Of a stretch of DNA of 10,412 nt, positions 8,631 to 10,412 are shown one piece after another. This DNA is from Thiobacillus sp. UBA2487. GTDB lineage: Bacteria > Pseudomonadota > Gammaproteobacteria > Burkholderiales > Sulfuriferulaceae. Where the stretch lies: positions 1 through 10,412 of the forward strand of contig DDOT01000035.1 of the NCBI GenBank assembly GCA_002341815.1, read 5' to 3'. The notes below the pieces were generated by a model, which was given only the letters and a program-made list of their open reading frames with translations, did no database searches and was not told the origin of the DNA. The translations under genes and the position numbers were made by a program. Position 1 is the first letter of the stretch. Every line of letters begins with the position of its first letter.

Positions 8631-9494
8631 ATGGCTTCCGGCAAAGAGATTAGAACCAAGATCAAAAGCGTGGAAAACACGCGCAAGATCACTCGCGCCA
8701 TGGAAATGGTGGCTGCAGCGAAAATGCGCAAAGCGCAAGAACGTATGCGTGCTGCCCGACCCTACGCCGAAAAAATTGGCCGTGTTGCTGCACACATGTC
8801 GTTTGCCAGCTCCGAGTACAAACATCCATTCGTGATCAAACGCGAACAGATCAAGCGGGTAGGCGTCATCGTGGTGACAACTGACAAAGGCCTGTGCGGT
8901 GGCTTAAACACCAATGCACTTCGGCTGGCTGTTAACCTGATGAAACAATGGGAAACAGCGGGCGTTGGGATTGATGTAACTGCGATTGGCAACAAAGGAT
9001 TGGGATTCATGCAGCGCATGGGTGCACAAGTCGTTTCGCATGAGGTTGGATTAGGGGATGCCCCGCATGTTGACCGTCTTGTCGGCCCGGTCAAGGTGAT
9101 GCTGGATGCCTACATGGATGGCAAAATTGATGCCCTGCACGTGGTGTACAGTCGCTTCATCAATACCATGAAGCAAGAAGCAACCAGCACCCAGCTTCTG
9201 CCGTTGGCTGGCGAACCAAGCAAAGAGCTAGAACATCACTGGGACTATATCTACGAACCCGATGCCAAATCGGTCGTGGATGCCTTGTTGGTGCGTTATG
9301 TGGAAGCACTGATTTATCAAGCTGTCGCTGAAAACATGGCTTGTGAACAAAGTGCCCGTATGGTTGCCATGAAAGCTGCTTCTGATAATGCCAAGAACGT
9401 AATTGGCGAGCTGAAACTGGTATACAACAAAACCCGTCAGGCTGCCATTACCAAGGAATTGTCGGAAATCGTAGCTGGTGCTGCGGCCGTTTGA
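8631..9494 (+). CDS. atpG: F1Fo ATP synthase subunit gamma
   Basis: Gamma is the central rotating shaft that couples c-ring rotation to the beta catalytic sites. The 287-residue length equals E. coli gamma. The N-terminal helix has [19 protein letters not shown] (7-25) and [14 protein letters not shown] (26-39), with Met24 (E. coli Met23 without the initiator). The middle Rossmann-like domain begins near [16 protein letters not shown] (78-93). The C-terminal helix has [13 protein letters not shown] (242-254) and [20 protein letters not shown] (266-285), the family signature that sits inside the alpha/beta cavity. The start is ATG 8631 with AGGA at 8620-8623 and a 7-base spacer. No insertion like the regulatory loop of chloroplast or cyanobacterial gamma is present. 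Confidence 0.98.
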   Translation: MASGKEIRTKIKSVENTRKITRAMEMVAAAKMRKAQERMRAARPYAEKIGRVAAHMSFASSEYKHPFVIKREQIKRVGVIVVTTDKGLCGGLNTNALRLAVNLMKQWETAGVGIDVTAIGNKGLGFMQRMGAQVVSHEVGLGDAPHVDRLVGPVKVMLDAYMDGKIDALHVVYSRFINTMKQEATSTQLLPLAGEPSKELEHHWDYIYEPDAKSVVDALLVRYVEALIYQAVAENMACEQSARMVAMKAASDNAKNVIGELKLVYNKTRQAAITKELSEIVAGAAAV

Positions 9495-9503
9495 CAAATT
9501 TAG

Positions 9504-10412
<909 letters not shown>

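Noticed and set aside
9138..9145. CACGTG core inside atpG as a parS candidate
   Set aside because: Only the six central bases match the 16-bp parS consensus, and the bases encode a normal part of gamma (LHVVYSR).

Overview
This window is a core-genome segment from a proteobacterium, most likely a betaproteobacterium. All twelve genes lie on the + strand in the order mnmG-rsmG-parA-parB-atpI-atpB-atpE-atpF-atpH-atpA-atpG-atpD. The last gene runs off the right edge. This arrangement (tRNA/rRNA modification genes, then chromosome partition genes, then the F-type ATP synthase operon) is the well-known origin-proximal neighbourhood of many beta- and gammaproteobacteria. Enterobacteria have lost parAB from it. 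The betaproteobacterial call rests on the sequence style of AtpB, AtpE and AtpD (for example MAEFFRDEG in AtpD, where E. coli has MAEKFRDEG, and an AtpB longer than the E. coli protein). A Nitrosomonadales-like source is possible but is only an impression from memory.

Layout. Positions 1-167 are the leader of mnmG; no upstream gene can be identified there. Positions 168-4308 hold a very tight four-gene run. mnmG/rsmG and rsmG/parA each overlap by the four bases GTGA, and parB starts directly after the parA stop. These genes make a tRNA wobble-uridine modification enzyme (MnmG), a 16S rRNA m7G methyltransferase (RsmG), and the ATPase (ParA) and CTP-dependent DNA clamp (ParB) of chromosome segregation. 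A 110-base gap (4309-4418) carries a plausible sigma70-type promoter. From 4419 the ATP synthase operon follows: the assembly factor AtpI, then the membrane Fo subunits a, c and b, then the F1 subunits delta, alpha, gamma and the first 297 residues of beta. Subunit epsilon (atpC) should lie just beyond the right edge.

How the genes work together. The atp genes encode the proton-driven ATP synthase of the inner membrane. The catalytic and proton-path residues I checked are all present (subunit a Arg213, subunit c Asp60, alpha Walker A and Arg376, beta Walker A), so the enzyme looks fully functional and H+-type. The T-rich stretch just before atpE resembles the translational enhancer known in E. 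coli that raises synthesis of the multi-copy c subunit.

I saw no mobile element, CRISPR array, tRNA/rRNA gene or pseudogene, and no sign of a novel system. The findings listed are modest regulatory or structural observations in an otherwise ordinary housekeeping region.
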